From contig NZ_QEKW01000014.1 of NCBI RefSeq assembly GCF_003096675.1, positions 62,001 to 126,000 of the forward strand: 64,000 nt of DNA, given 5' to 3'. Position numbers and translations under genes: made by a program. Every line of letters starts with the position of its first letter. Position 1 is the stretch's first letter. Shown here one piece after another: positions 1-8,089 of this stretch. This DNA comes from Actinomycetospora cinnamomea. GTDB taxonomy: Bacteria; Actinomycetota; Actinomycetes; Mycobacteriales; Pseudonocardiaceae. The notes beneath the pieces are model-generated. The model made no database searches. It was not told the DNA's origin and saw only the letters and a program-made list of their open reading frames with translations.

Positions 1-167
1 CGGCGCGAGGAGTCGGCGGCGTCGAACAGCAGGTCGAGCGCGGCGAGCGTCGACGTCTTGCCCACCTCGTTGTCGCCCTGCAGCACCGTGACCCCGTGCT
101 CGGCGAGCGTGATCTCCCGGTCGTGCACGCCGCGGAAGTCGCGCAGCCGGATGCGGTGGAGCCTCAT
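1..167 (-). CDS. AAA/SMC-type ATPase, SbcC-like nuclease subunit (N-terminus only)
   Basis: Only the first 55 or so residues lie in the window; the gene runs off the left edge. The N-terminus (MRLHRIRLRDFRGV) is the usual first strand of SbcC/Rad50/RecF-type ATPases, followed by a Walker A of the form GDNEVGKTST at about residues 31-40. The start ATG is at 167, seven bases after the stop of the exonuclease gene, so the two are translationally coupled. Family knowledge: the ATPase opens DNA ends for the partner metallo-nuclease in double-strand break processing. It could be YhaN-like rather than canonical SbcC; the coiled coil and zinc hook that would decide this are outside the window. Confidence 0.85.
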   Translation of the reverse strand, partial: MRLHRIRLRDFRGVHDREITLAEHGVTVLQGDNEVGKTSTLAALDLLFDAADSSR

Positions 168-174
168 GGCACCC

Positions 175-1341
175 TCACGACCCCACCAGCCGGTGCAGCA
201 GGCGCAGGGCGTCGCGGGCCTCGACGTCGCCGGCGCCCTCGCTCGCCCGCCCGGCCGCCGCGAACAGCTCGGCGGCCGCGTCGGCGGCGAAGCCGTGCAG
301 GTCGAGCGCGTCGAGGTCGGCGTCGTCGGGCACCGTCGCGAGGTCGGAGTGCGGCTCGAGGATCTCGAGCGAGGCGAAGGCGTGGCCGTGCCCGCCGAGC
401 AGCTCGTCGAGCCGGGTGCGCTGGCGCAGCGAGAGCGTCCCCCGCAGGACGAGCCGCACCGCCGTGCGCTCCTTGTCCGCGCGGGCGGCGAGCCAGGCGT
501 CGAGGGCGTCGAGGTCGGCGTCGGTGTCGAGCGCGGCATAGTGGCGCACGAACCGCCAGCGCCCGACGGTCTCGGTGCGCACCCGCGCGGCGTGCTCGTC
601 GAGGTCGACCACGAGGACGTGGCCGGGGTCGACCTCGTCGAAGTCGGTGACCTCGGGCGTCCCGGCGTGCCGGATGCGGTCGTCCGCGGCGTCGGCCCAG
701 GCGGAGTGCCGGTCGCCGAGGGCCACGTAGTGCACCCGCCCGTCGGCCAGCGCGGCGAGCACCCCGTCGCGTCGGATGCGCGCGGGCTCGTCGTCGTCGG
801 GGTCGAGCACGTCGAGCTCGCCGTGCCCGGCGACCACCCGCAGCGTGCCCGGCGGCGCCGGGTCGAGGGCGGCGAGCTGCTCGCCGACGAGGTCGGAGAG
901 CGGGTGCTTCGAGCGCCACGGTGCGGCGACGACCTCGACGCCCGGCGCCACCGCGTGCACCCCGGGCGTGTCCAGCACCGTGACGTGCGGCGGGCGGCGA
1001 CGCACGAAGTCGGGCCGGCGCAGGAGGCAGGACGCGTCCGCGGGATCGTGGTTGCCGGGCAGCAGCAGCACCGGGGTGCGGAACGACCCCAGCGCCTCAC
1101 ACGCGCGGGCCACCACCTCGGGACCGACGAGGTTGGACTCGAACACGTCGCCGCACACCAGCACGAACGCCGCGTCGGCCTCGTCGGCGATCCGCCCCAG
1201 CGCGCGTACCGCGTCGAGCCGGGCCTCGGCGAAGCGCGCCTGCGCCTCGCCCGTGGGCCCGCCGGCCTCCCTCGCGGGCCGGGCGCCCAGGTACCGCCGT
1301 GTCATGCCGAGCTGCCAGTCGGCCGTGTGCACGAACCGCAC
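175..1341 (-). CDS. SbcD/YhaO-like DNA repair exonuclease
   Basis: A 388-residue calcineurin-like metallophosphoesterase. The metal-binding motifs appear in family order: HTADWQLG (residues 5-12), CGDVFESN, LLPGNHDP, VAGHGEL and LGDRHS. I chose the GTG at 1341 because GGGAGGAGG lies just upstream; an in-frame ATG at 1413 has no comparable site and would add an Arg-rich stretch not typical of the family. The next gene (SbcC-like ATPase) starts 7 bp after this stop. Together they should form a Mn-dependent nuclease that trims DNA ends and hairpins. A processor of long palindromes is notable in a genome that, in this window, carries perfect palindromes up to 60 bp. Confidence 0.88.
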   Translation of the reverse strand: MRFVHTADWQLGMTRRYLGARPAREAGGPTGEAQARFAEARLDAVRALGRIADEADAAFVLVCGDVFESNLVGPEVVARACEALGSFRTPVLLLPGNHDPADASCLLRRPDFVRRRPPHVTVLDTPGVHAVAPGVEVVAAPWRSKHPLSDLVGEQLAALDPAPPGTLRVVAGHGELDVLDPDDDEPARIRRDGVLAALADGRVHYVALGDRHSAWADAADDRIRHAGTPEVTDFDEVDPGHVLVVDLDEHAARVRTETVGRWRFVRHYAALDTDADLDALDAWLAARADKERTAVRLVLRGTLSLRQRTRLDELLGGHGHAFASLEILEPHSDLATVPDDADLDALDLHGFAADAAAELFAAAGRASEGAGDVEARDALRLLHRLVGS

Positions 1342-1470
1342 GCGTGCCTCCTCCCGCTGCTCGACCCTCGACCGTAGAACGACGCCGCCCCCCGCCCGGG
1401 GAACGACACGCACCGCACCGCGCTCGATCCGGCACTGGGTTCGACGCAGCGGCGCCGCGATCGGTTCCGG

Positions 1471-3108
1471 TCAGGTCAGCGGGATCTCCGCGACGGGCTC
1501 GAGGCCGCCGCGACTGCCCGACCGCTCGACGCGCACGCACGCCTGGCGGCCGGTGACCTCCAGGGTCGACACGGCGTTGCCGAACCACGGGCCGCCGATC
1601 GTCGACCACGTCAGCGGCGGGTCGCCGATGCCGGCCGCCCGCGCGACACGGCCGAGCACGTTCGTGAGCCCGCGCCACCAGCCCAGCGCGAACACGTACT
1701 CCATGAACCAGGGGACGCCGTTGCGCACCGGCGAGCAGGTCAGCTGGTAGACCCGCGAGCGCGTGGGGGACGGGTAGCGGGCCTCGGCGGCGTAGCTGTG
1801 GTGGACGTCCCCGGAGAGCACGCAGACCGTCGCCGGCGCGTTCGGCCCGGACGCGACGCCGCGGACGAGGTCGGCGAGCCGGTCGAACGACGCGCGGAAG
1901 GCCGGCCAGTGCTCGAGGTCGACGGCCTGGCGCACGGTCTCGGCGAGCCTGCTGCCCCGCGAGGCCGCCCACTCGTCGATCGACTGCACGTGGCTGACCG
2001 CCGGCGGCATGAGCCAGGGGATCGACGAGCCGAGCAGCAGGTGGTCGACGTCGTCCTCGCCCGGCGCGGCCGTCGCGTTCTCCTCGATCCACGCGAACGA
2101 GTGGTCGTTGATCATCAGTCGGTCCTGCTCGTTGAGAACCCGGGCGCAGCGCGAGTCGACCATGAGCAGGCGCGTGCGCCCGAGGTCCCAGCGGTAGCTC
2201 CAGCGCACGCCGGTCGGCTCGCCGACCTCGGCGTCGGCGCGGGCCGCGAAGTCGGCGAGCAGGTCGAAGACGTCGCCGTCGGCCTCGATCACCTTGCGGT
2301 AGAGCGGGTCGGCGTCGCGGGTCTCGGGATCGAGGTTGCCGAGGTGCTGGTAGACCCAGTACGACGCGAGGCCCGCGCGGATGCGCTGGGGCCACCACGG
2401 CTTGGCCGCCATCTGCTCGCGCCAGGTCTGCGAGGTGTTCCAGTCGTCGCGGACGTCATGGTCGTCGAAGATCATGGCGGTGGGCACCGTCGAGAGCAGC
2501 CAGCGCAGCTCGCGGTCGGTCCACGACTCGGCGTAGAGGTGCGCGTACTCGCCGTAGTCGGCGATCTCCAGCCCGGGGCCCGCCTCCGGGTCGCGGTTCT
2601 CGCGAATCCACCGCTCGGTACGAGGCGTGATCTCGTCGGCGTACACCTGGTCGCCGAGCAGGCACAACGCGTCGGGCAGGACCTCGGCGGCGTCGTCGGC
2701 CGCACCGACGAGGTCCATGAGCCGGGCGGCGTAGGCGTCGAGCGCGTCGATGCCCAGCGAGGCCTCGAGCTCGGGGTCGTCGGTCGGCGGGAAGCGGCAC
2801 GACCCGTAGACGAAGCGCAGCCGACCGGTGTCGTCGGACTCCGCGCGCGTGCGCAGGTGGCTCGGTGGGGTCGCGAGACCGGGGATCGGCCACACGACCT
2901 CGCCGTCGAGACGCACCTCGTAGGGCACGCACGTGCCGGGCTCGAGGCCCTCGACCACGACCAGCGCGTAGTGCTGACCGCAGACCTGGAAGGTCGGTGC
3001 GGAGGCCCCGAGCACCTCCACGGTGCAGCGCTCGCTGGTCTCGACCCACACCGTGGCGGTGGTGGTGCCGACGTGGCGCAGGACCGGGCCGAGCTCCAGG
3101 GACGTCAC
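1471..3108 (-). CDS. phoD: PhoD-family alkaline phosphatase / phosphodiesterase
   Basis: A 545-residue PhoD-like metallophosphatase. Visible motifs are YGSCR (about residues 101-105), LLGDQVYADE (about 151-160), FDDHDVRDDWN, LLGSSIPW and SGDVHHSYAAE, which supply the binuclear metal site. The N-terminal region (about 1-90) reads as a fibronectin-like beta domain (VGTTTATVWVET). No Tat or Sec signal is visible, so this member may be cytoplasmic, unlike secreted PhoD. It stands alone on the minus strand with spacers on both sides. Substrate (phosphomonoester or phosphodiester) cannot be told from sequence. No Pho-box was identified with confidence. Confidence 0.85.
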   Translation of the reverse strand: MTSLELGPVLRHVGTTTATVWVETSERCTVEVLGASAPTFQVCGQHYALVVVEGLEPGTCVPYEVRLDGEVVWPIPGLATPPSHLRTRAESDDTGRLRFVYGSCRFPPTDDPELEASLGIDALDAYAARLMDLVGAADDAAEVLPDALCLLGDQVYADEITPRTERWIRENRDPEAGPGLEIADYGEYAHLYAESWTDRELRWLLSTVPTAMIFDDHDVRDDWNTSQTWREQMAAKPWWPQRIRAGLASYWVYQHLGNLDPETRDADPLYRKVIEADGDVFDLLADFAARADAEVGEPTGVRWSYRWDLGRTRLLMVDSRCARVLNEQDRLMINDHSFAWIEENATAAPGEDDVDHLLLGSSIPWLMPPAVSHVQSIDEWAASRGSRLAETVRQAVDLEHWPAFRASFDRLADLVRGVASGPNAPATVCVLSGDVHHSYAAEARYPSPTRSRVYQLTCSPVRNGVPWFMEYVFALGWWRGLTNVLGRVARAAGIGDPPLTWSTIGGPWFGNAVSTLEVTGRQACVRVERSGSRGGLEPVAEIPLT

Positions 3109-3171
3109 CCGTCCTACCTACCGCAACCGACCCCCGTCGGGCCACGCGGGCGGGCCGTGCGCACCGCGTCG

Positions 3172-3804
3172 TCAGTCCGAGCGGCGGGTCAGCTGCTCCA
3201 AGCGGCTCTGGACCTGGTCGAGGCGGGCCTGCAGCAGGGCCACCTCCGCGGCGAGCAGCGGCACGAGCGCGGCGTCGTCGACGTCGTCCCCGGCGCCGGG
3301 CAGCGGGGCGAACGCGGTCGCCGCGGAGTCGTCGACGGCCTCGTCGTGATGCACCGGGACCCCGCCGCACCGCGCCCGGAACGCCTCGGGCGTCAGCACC
3401 GGGCGCGGCCCCGCGCAGAGCCCGCACACGGGGTGCAGCCGCCGCCAGCCCGTGAGACCGGGCCCGCCGTCGGCGAGCGCCGTCGCGGCGCGCCCGCAGC
3501 CGCAGCGTCCGAGGCGCACCGAGCGCACCGTCTGGCGCGCGTAGCGCAGGCCCAGCTCGTAGCGGATGTAGCGGCCCGACGCCGCGATCTCGAGCAGCAC
3601 GCTGTGCTGGTACTGCGGATCGCACGCGAGGTCGCGGGCGTCGGCGAGCGCGTGGAAGCAGTAGAAGCCGCAGTCGCACCACGACGACGGGCAGCGGTGG
3701 CGCGGGCTCTGGATGCACACCGCGTCGGCGACCGGGCCGTAGACCTGCGAGCGGCCCAGGGCGACGCCGTTGAACCCGGCACGGCGGGAGTCCGCGGAGA
3801 TCAT
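3172..3804 (-). CDS. Cysteine-rich conserved hypothetical protein
   Basis: About 210 residues with many cysteines and histidines. An early segment is rich in Cys (SSWCDCGFYCFHALADA) and a later one holds two C-G-C or CxxC pairs (GRCGCGRAA, HPVCGLCAG), suggesting structural zinc sites. The C-terminal about 45 residues (LLAAEVALLQARLDQVQSRLEQL) form a short leucine-rich coiled coil. The ATG at 3804 is the first in-frame ATG, but coding-like sequence (TGYKIAFP) continues just upstream without a good start codon and no clear Shine-Dalgarno is seen, so the true N-terminus is uncertain. I do not recognise a named family. A small gene (3857-4006) lies just upstream on the same strand. Confidence 0.65.
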   Translation of the reverse strand: MISADSRRAGFNGVALGRSQVYGPVADAVCIQSPRHRCPSSWCDCGFYCFHALADARDLACDPQYQHSVLLEIAASGRYIRYELGLRYARQTVRSVRLGRCGCGRAATALADGGPGLTGWRRLHPVCGLCAGPRPVLTPEAFRARCGGVPVHHDEAVDDSAATAFAPLPGAGDDVDDAALVPLLAAEVALLQARLDQVQSRLEQLTRRSD

Positions 3805-3856
3805 CGGGAACGCGATCTTGTACCCGGTGAGCGGACCCCCCGGCCGCGGGCGGGCC

Positions 3857-4006
3857 CTACCGATCGGCCAGCTGCTCGGCCGGCTCACGGTGCTCCGCCG
3901 TGACCTCCTCGGCCGGGGCCGGGTTCGCCGGGGTCTCGTCCGGCGCCTCGCGCGTCGCGGGCGGGTCCTCGGCGATGCCGGCGGAGAGTCGACGTCCCAG
4001 GCGCAT
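3857..4006 (-). CDS. Small hypothetical protein (49 aa)
   Basis: Starts MRLGRRLSAGI and continues as an acidic, Pro/Ala/Glu-rich tail ending EQLADR. The support is a strong ribosome binding site (GGAGG, about 7 bases before the ATG at 4006) and acidic composition unlike the Arg-rich shadow frames around it. It sits about 50 bp upstream of the Cys-rich gene on the same strand, so the two may be cotranscribed. No domain or membrane segment is visible. It could be a chance reading frame; comparison with relatives would decide. Confidence 0.4.
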   Translation of the reverse strand: MRLGRRLSAGIAEDPPATREAPDETPANPAPAEEVTAEHREPAEQLADR

Positions 4007-4105
4007 GGCGGCCTCCGAGCGATCGGGGTGACGTGCGTCCAGCGTCGTCCGCGAACCCGCCGATGTCCAGATCCGCCTTGGCGGCCGTGCACCCACGGAC
4101 GAGGG

Positions 4106-4138
4106 CCCGGTCCGGACTCGTGGGCGGTCCGGACCGGG
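4106..4138. terminator. Strong hairpin in the spacer before the tRNA
   Basis: A perfect 12-bp stem (CCCGGTCCGGAC, 4106-4117, and its complement, 4127-4138) with a 9-base loop and no T-run. It lies in the gene-free stretch 4007-4426 between the leftward small gene and the rightward tRNA. It may be a factor-independent terminator or a structural element in a transcript leader. I see nothing else convincing in that stretch. Confidence 0.45.
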
Positions 4139-4426
4139 CGCTCGCGGAAGCGGCTGTGGGGAGCGGCTCTCCTCCGTGTCCTGCTCCGGCAGGTGCCGGT
4201 CGATCACTCCACTCACTCGGAGGCCGGGCCGCGCGGGCGGCCGGGGTGTCCGACCGCGTCCCATCCGGGAAGATCCGGAATCGTGGTGCGGAGGTTTCGG
4301 TGAGCGGAACGTTCGCTCCAGCAAATCAGATCTCGCCGTCGCGAGACGCACCTCGGCGCCCGGCTCCGCCGGGCCGGTGTCGTAGGCTCGCCCCGCCGCG
4401 GTCCGTGGCCGGCGCGCGGCGCCCCG

Positions 4427-4504
4427 GGGGCAGTAGCTCAGCTGGTCAGAGCAGCGGACTCATAATCCGTCAGGTCGTCGGTTCGAGCCCGACCTGCCCC
4501 ACCA
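4427..4504 (+). tRNA. tRNA with CAU anticodon (elongator Met or Ile2)
   Basis: A full cloverleaf can be drawn: acceptor GGGGCAG pairs with CTGCCCC, D-arm GCTC/GAGC, anticodon arm GCGGA-CTCATAA-TCCGT, T-arm GTCGG-TTCGAGC-CCGAC, then A-CCA encoded in the DNA. The anticodon is CAT. Initiator tRNA is unlikely because the first pair is a normal G-C and the anticodon stem lacks the three G-C pairs of fMet. The loop CTCATAA and the sequence GAGCAGNNGACTCATAATC resemble tRNA-Ile2 (CAU, lysidine-modified) of E. coli as much as elongator tRNA-Met, so the amino acid is left open. The variable region is one base longer than usual by my folding. Confidence 0.93.
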
Positions 4505-4576
4505 CGACGGCGGATCAGACGCGGTGCGAACGCACACGCTGTGGCTCGCCACTTTGCGCGCCCCCCGCCTGTCTGG

Positions 4577-5074
4577 TCACGTCGTCGATCTCGACCTCAT
4601 GGGAGGCCCCAGCACCTCCATTTGATAGCGCCGGGCGATCGTCTCGAGCTCCTCCGGTCGCAGCCCGTGCGAGGGCTCCTGGGTCGGGGGCGGCAGTGTC
4701 AATTCCTCAGCCGGACGAGAGAAGTGGAAGAACATTTGCTCGCCTCCTGCCGGGACGAACCATGTGAGCAACCGAGCGGTCGGGCTGTCTGCTCTGAACT
4801 GGTGCGGAACCCCGCGGGGCCCCCAAACGAACGTCCCGGCCGGCCCATCGACGAACTCGTCGCCGACACGGAACGTCATGGCTCCCTCGAGGACGTAGAA
4901 CGCCTCGTCTTCGTGGTGGTGCACGTGGAGCACGGGTGAAGAGCCGCGAGGCATCAGCGACTCCCAGACGGCCAGGGCGCCTCCGGTGTCCTCGGCCGTG
5001 GCCTTGAAGAGATTCAACCCGTCGGTCCACGTCGCCCGACCGCCGTCCGGCGGCACGGCGAACGGCTCGGACAT
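4577..5074 (-). CDS. Cupin-domain protein
   Basis: A 165-residue single-domain cupin. The first metal motif is HVHHHEDEAFYVLEG (about residues 49-63) and the second is near GVPHQFR. This arrangement is usual for small cupins of the quercetinase/oxalate-decarboxylase superfamily. The ATG at 5074 is preceded by GGGAGGAG at ideal spacing. No substrate can be inferred; neighbours are the tRNA downstream and small unknown genes upstream. It is probably a soluble metal-binding enzyme or ligand sensor. Confidence 0.8.
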   Translation of the reverse strand: MSEPFAVPPDGGRATWTDGLNLFKATAEDTGGALAVWESLMPRGSSPVLHVHHHEDEAFYVLEGAMTFRVGDEFVDGPAGTFVWGPRGVPHQFRADSPTARLLTWFVPAGGEQMFFHFSRPAEELTLPPPTQEPSHGLRPEELETIARRYQMEVLGPPMRSRSTT

Positions 5075-5301
5075 GTTCTCCTCCCGATTCCTCGAGAAGC
5101 GCTGGAGAGCGTCCTGGTTCTGGACGCTTGCCTGTCCCGATCGTCCGTTGACGCTGACCCCGAAGCCAGCACGGGCACGCAACGTCGAGCGCCGAACCGT
5201 CAGGTCGATCGAATCGACCTGCCCACGTCACTCCTGCCGCTCGGGAAAGCCGGTCCCTCGATGTGCTTGCGCTCCTGCTCCCGACCCGCTCCGATGGGTC
5301 G

Positions 5302-5436
5302 ATGATCTGCCCGAGCTGTGGACTCGACCTGGAGTGGATCGTCTCCGAGAACGCCCCCGGCGGCGGGTGGTGGGAGTGCGAGGAGCACCACCGCTGGCGC
5401 CGGAGCTTCGGCGGGCTGGCGCCGGTGCAGGACTGA
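5302..5436 (+). CDS. Zinc-ribbon-like microprotein (44 aa)
   Basis: A short reading frame from ATG 5302 to TGA 5436. The protein begins MICPSCGLDLEW, continues through a Gly/Trp-rich middle (GGGWWECEEHHRW) and ends FGGLAPVQD. CPSC plus C-x2-HH makes a compact treble of metal ligands, typical of tiny zinc-ribbon proteins, and the composition is not that of a shadow frame. No strong Shine-Dalgarno is seen; translation may be leaderless or start at a nearby codon. It ends 3 bp before a convergent small gene. I do not recognise the family. Confidence 0.55.
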   Translation: MICPSCGLDLEWIVSENAPGGGWWECEEHHRWRRSFGGLAPVQD

Positions 5437-5439
5437 CGG

Positions 5440-5709
5440 TCAGCGGGCGCCCAGCCAGCGCTGGGCGGCGTCGACCCTGTCGTCCGGGCCGGTGTTGAAC
5501 GCGATCGCCGCCTGCGGCGCGTGCCGCCGGACGAGGTCGACGACACGTTCGAGGAGCTCGAGCAGCGATGACCCCGATCCTGGCGCCACGACGACGCGGG
5601 AGGTACCGGTGCCGGTGTCCGTGGCGTTGCCGATCGACGACCGCCGGGTCGCGCACCCGGGTCCGCTGATCTGGACCCGGGCGTCGACCTCGGGCACCGT
5701 GCCGGGCAT
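5440..5709 (-). CDS. Small hypothetical protein (about 89 aa)
   Basis: The C-terminal half (VVVAPGSGSSLLELLERVV, then DLVRRHAPQAAIAFNTG) has the heptad-like hydrophobic spacing of a real amphipathic helix, unlike neighbouring frames. The candidate ATG (5707-5709) overlaps the ATG of the rightward gene at 5708 in the sequence CATG, so the pair would be divergent with no spacer; a downstream GTG at 5697 is possible. Convergent with the zinc-ribbon gene. Function unknown and existence only moderately supported. Confidence 0.35.
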   Translation of the reverse strand: MPGTVPEVDARVQISGPGCATRRSSIGNATDTGTGTSRVVVAPGSGSSLLELLERVVDLVRRHAPQAAIAFNTGPDDRVDAAQRWLGAR

Positions 5710-5908
5710 GACCGACGAGGACCAGGCCCGCGCCCAGGGCGAGCAGGACGCCGCGCTCGCCCTCGCCGACGAGGACCGCTGGCGGATCGCCGGCGGCGGC
5801 ATGCTCACCGTGCACCCCGTGGAGGAGTGGGTGCCGCGGGCGCACCGCCGGGCCTACCTCGACGGGGCCGCCTCGGTCCTCGGCTACCGGCCGTTGATCC
5901 TGGCGTAG
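5708..5908 (+). CDS. Small hypothetical protein (66 aa)
   Basis: Begins MTDEDQARAQGEQDAALALA and ends with GYRPLILA. The acidic, Ala-rich N-terminal helix and a regular C-terminal half (EEWVPRAHRRAYLDGA) look like a small cytosolic protein of an actinobacterial type I cannot name. The start ATG overlaps the start of the opposite small gene. It ends 21 bp before the end of the leftward LLM oxidoreductase gene, so the two are convergent. No metal motif or membrane segment. Confidence 0.5.
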   Translation: MTDEDQARAQGEQDAALALADEDRWRIAGGGMLTVHPVEEWVPRAHRRAYLDGAASVLGYRPLILA

Positions 5909-5929
5909 GGCCTCGAGCCCGCGGGACGC

Positions 5930-6823
5930 TCAGCGCAGGCGGGGGAGGACCTCGCGCGCCAGGAGGGCGACGTCCCGCTCGGCGTCGTCGGTGGCCGGTG
6001 CGACGACGACCGACTCGGCGCCCGCGTCCCGGTACTCGGCGAGCCGCGCCGCGACCTGCTCGGGTGTGCCGTGGGGGACACAGGCGTCGACGATGCGCGT
6101 CATGTCCTGCCCGTAGGTCGCGCGCAGTACGTCGAGCGCCCGCTGCCGGGCGAGGGCCGGGTCGGGGTCGACCGCGGTCCACGCGAAGTAGGCCCCGGTG
6201 ACCCCGGCGGGGTCGCGGCCGTGGCGCTCGGCCTCCTCGCGGGCGGTGCGCAGCCCGCGGGCGACGCGGTCGGGGCTGCCCAGGTACGGCATCCACACGT
6301 CGCCGGCCCGGCCCGCGCGGCGCATCGACGCCTCCGAGCGCCCGCCCACCCACAGCGGCGGGCGCGGGCGCTGCAGGGGCAGCGGGTCGAGCGTCGCGGG
6401 CGTGCCGTCCACGTCGATCGCCCCGCCGGCGAGGAGACGCACGAGCACGTCGAGCGCGGCGTCGGTGCGCCGGCCGCGCTCGCGCACCGGCACCCCGCAC
6501 GCCGCGAACTCCACCGGGTTCTCCCCGCCGACCCCGACGCCGAGCTCGAAGCGTCCGCCCGAGACGCGGTCGAGCGTCGCCGCCATCTTCGCCGCGAGCG
6601 GCGCGGGGTAGAGCGGCAGCAGCGTCACGGCACTGAGCAGCCGCACCCGCGAGGTCACCGACGCCGCCGCCGCGAGGGCCACGAACGCGTTCGGCGTCGG
6701 GCTGCCGAACAGCACGTGCTCGCCGCTGGCGACGAGGTCGAAGCCCTGCTCCTCGGCCCGCCGCGCCGTCGCCGGTACGTCCGCCGGGTCGACCGTCGGG
6801 GGCAGGACGAGACCGAGCCTCAC
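5930..6823 (-). CDS. LLM-class (F420- or FMN-dependent) oxidoreductase
   Basis: A 297-residue TIM-barrel protein of the bacterial luciferase-like family. It shows the N-terminal MRLGLVLPPT, the cofactor loop region with SGEHVLFGSP, LDRVSGGRFELGVGVGG (about residues 84-100) and PLWVGGRSEASMRRAGR in the C-terminal half. In Actinobacteria most such proteins use F420. It is the last gene of the leftward catabolic operon, 7 bp after the CitE-like gene, so it probably acts on a pathway intermediate or side product. The substrate is not visible. Confidence 0.8.
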   Translation of the reverse strand: MRLGLVLPPTVDPADVPATARRAEEQGFDLVASGEHVLFGSPTPNAFVALAAAASVTSRVRLLSAVTLLPLYPAPLAAKMAATLDRVSGGRFELGVGVGGENPVEFAACGVPVRERGRRTDAALDVLVRLLAGGAIDVDGTPATLDPLPLQRPRPPLWVGGRSEASMRRAGRAGDVWMPYLGSPDRVARGLRTAREEAERHGRDPAGVTGAYFAWTAVDPDPALARQRALDVLRATYGQDMTRIVDACVPHGTPEQVAARLAEYRDAGAESVVVAPATDDAERDVALLAREVLPRLR

Positions 6824-6830
6824 GCCGGCC

Positions 6831-7640
6831 TCACTCCGGGACCCCCGCCCGCGCCAGCACCGCCCGCGCCATCCTCAGGTGCACGTCGTCGACCATCTCG
6901 CCGTCGACCACGCCGACCCCCGACCGACCGGCCTCGATCACCCGCCGGGCGTGGCCGACCTCCCCGTCGGTGGGCGTGAACGCCTCGTGGGCCAGGGCCA
7001 CCTGCGACGGGTGGATGCAGCACTTCCCGTCGTAGCCCAGGTCGCGGCCGGCCGCGGCGTCGGCGCGGAACGCCTCGGCGTCGCGGACGTCGACCACCAC
7101 CTGGTCCAGGACGCCCACCCCCGCGATCGCCCCGGCGAGGACGACCTCGCTACGCGCGTAGAGCACCTCGCGACCCTCCGCGGTGCGGCGCCCGCCGACC
7201 GAGGCGATGTAGTCCTCCGCGCCGAAGTACGCCGCGAGCACCCCGCCCGCGAGCAGCTCCCGGCACCGCGCGACGCCCCGGGCCGTCTCGAGACCCCCCA
7301 CGACGGGGAGGCCCACCCGGGCGCGCAGGTCCACGAGCTGGTCGACCGTCTCGAGCTTGGGCAGGACGACGCCGTCCGCCGCCGATCCCGCGACCGCGGC
7401 CACGTCGTCGGCGTACCAGGGTGAGGCCGGGGCGTTGACCCGGATCAGCACGAGCGTCCCGGTGTCGCGCGGCAGGTCGGCGACGGCCCGCACGGCGGCC
7501 GCGCGCGCGGTCTCCTTGTCCGCGGGGGCGACGGCGTCCTCGAGGTCGACCGCCACCGCGTCCGGCGACCAGCGCGGCACCTTGGCCACCATGTCCGGCC
7601 GGGACCCGGGCACGAACAGCAGGCTGCGCGGGACCCTCAT
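6831..7640 (-). CDS. CitE-like beta-hydroxyacyl-CoA lyase (HpcH/HpaI family)
   Basis: 269 residues starting [17 protein letters not shown]. Family motifs are [18 protein letters not shown] (about residues 31-39), VLPKLE and GGLETARGV, and a Lys/Cys-rich C-terminal segment [13 protein letters not shown]. The ATG at 7640 overlaps the TGA of the MaoC gene (ATGA); an upstream ATG lies inside that gene and is unlikely. Known relative: Rv2498c of M. tuberculosis, a CitE-like lyase that cleaves HMG-CoA and citramalyl-CoA in leucine and itaconate breakdown. Order here (ACAD, carboxyltransferase, ligase, MaoC, CitE) supports the same role; that is inference. Confidence 0.82.
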   Translation of the reverse strand: MRVPRSLLFVPGSRPDMVAKVPRWSPDAVAVDLEDAVAPADKETARAAAVRAVADLPRDTGTLVLIRVNAPASPWYADDVAAVAGSAADGVVLPKLETVDQLVDLRARVGLPVVGGLETARGVARCRELLAGGVLAAYFGAEDYIASVGGRRTAEGREVLYARSEVVLAGAIAGVGVLDQVVVDVRDAEAFRADAAAGRDLGYDGKCCIHPSQVALAHEAFTPTDGEVGHARRVIEAGRSGVGVVDGEMVDDVHLRMARAVLARAGVPE

Positions 7641-8089
7641 GCCGGCTTCCGATGCATCAGCCCGGTCCGTCGGCAACGGCACACCAGCTCGTCACGCTGG
7701 TTGCGGGCGCGGTGCTCGAACACCACGATCCCCGCGTCGGGCCGCGACCCCGAGGGTCGGGCCGAGATCACCTCGGTCTCCACGCGCACCGTGTCACCGT
7801 GGAACACCGGCGCCGGGAACGCCACGTCGTCCAGCCCGAGCTGCGCGACGATCGTGCCCAGCGTCAGCTCCGGCACCGACAGCCCGACGACGAGCGCCAG
7901 GGTGAACATGCTGTTGACCAGCGGCCGGCCGAACTCGGTCCGCGACGCGTAGTCGTGGTCGAGGTGCAGCGGTGCCGGGTTCATCGTCATCGTCGTGAAC
8001 AGCACGTTGTCGGTCTCGGTGATGGTGCGGCGGGTCGCGTGCTGCACGGTCAGGCCCTCGGTGAGGTCCTCGAACCACAGGCCGCTCAT
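7637..8089 (-). CDS. MaoC-family acyl-CoA hydratase
   Basis: A 150-residue single hot-dog domain protein. It starts [15 protein letters not shown], then [18 protein letters not shown], in which Asn/Pro/His match the hydratase 2 catalytic region, and [16 protein letters not shown] near the C-terminal half. The start overlaps the stop of the acyl-CoA synthetase gene, and its stop overlaps the CitE start, so the three are tightly coupled. By analogy with Rv2499c it would hydrate 3-methylglutaconyl-CoA or a mesaconyl-like CoA to the substrate of the CitE lyase. The substrate assignment rests on gene order. Confidence 0.83.
   Translation of the reverse strand: MSGLWFEDLTEGLTVQHATRRTITETDNVLFTTMTMNPAPLHLDHDYASRTEFGRPLVNSMFTLALVVGLSVPELTLGTIVAQLGLDDVAFPAPVFHGDTVRVETEVISARPSGSRPDAGIVVFEHRARNQRDELVCRCRRTGLMHRKPA

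Noticed and set aside
4427-4504. Initiator tRNA-fMet
   Set aside because: The 1-72 pair is a normal G-C, and the anticodon stem lacks the three consecutive G-C pairs of initiators.
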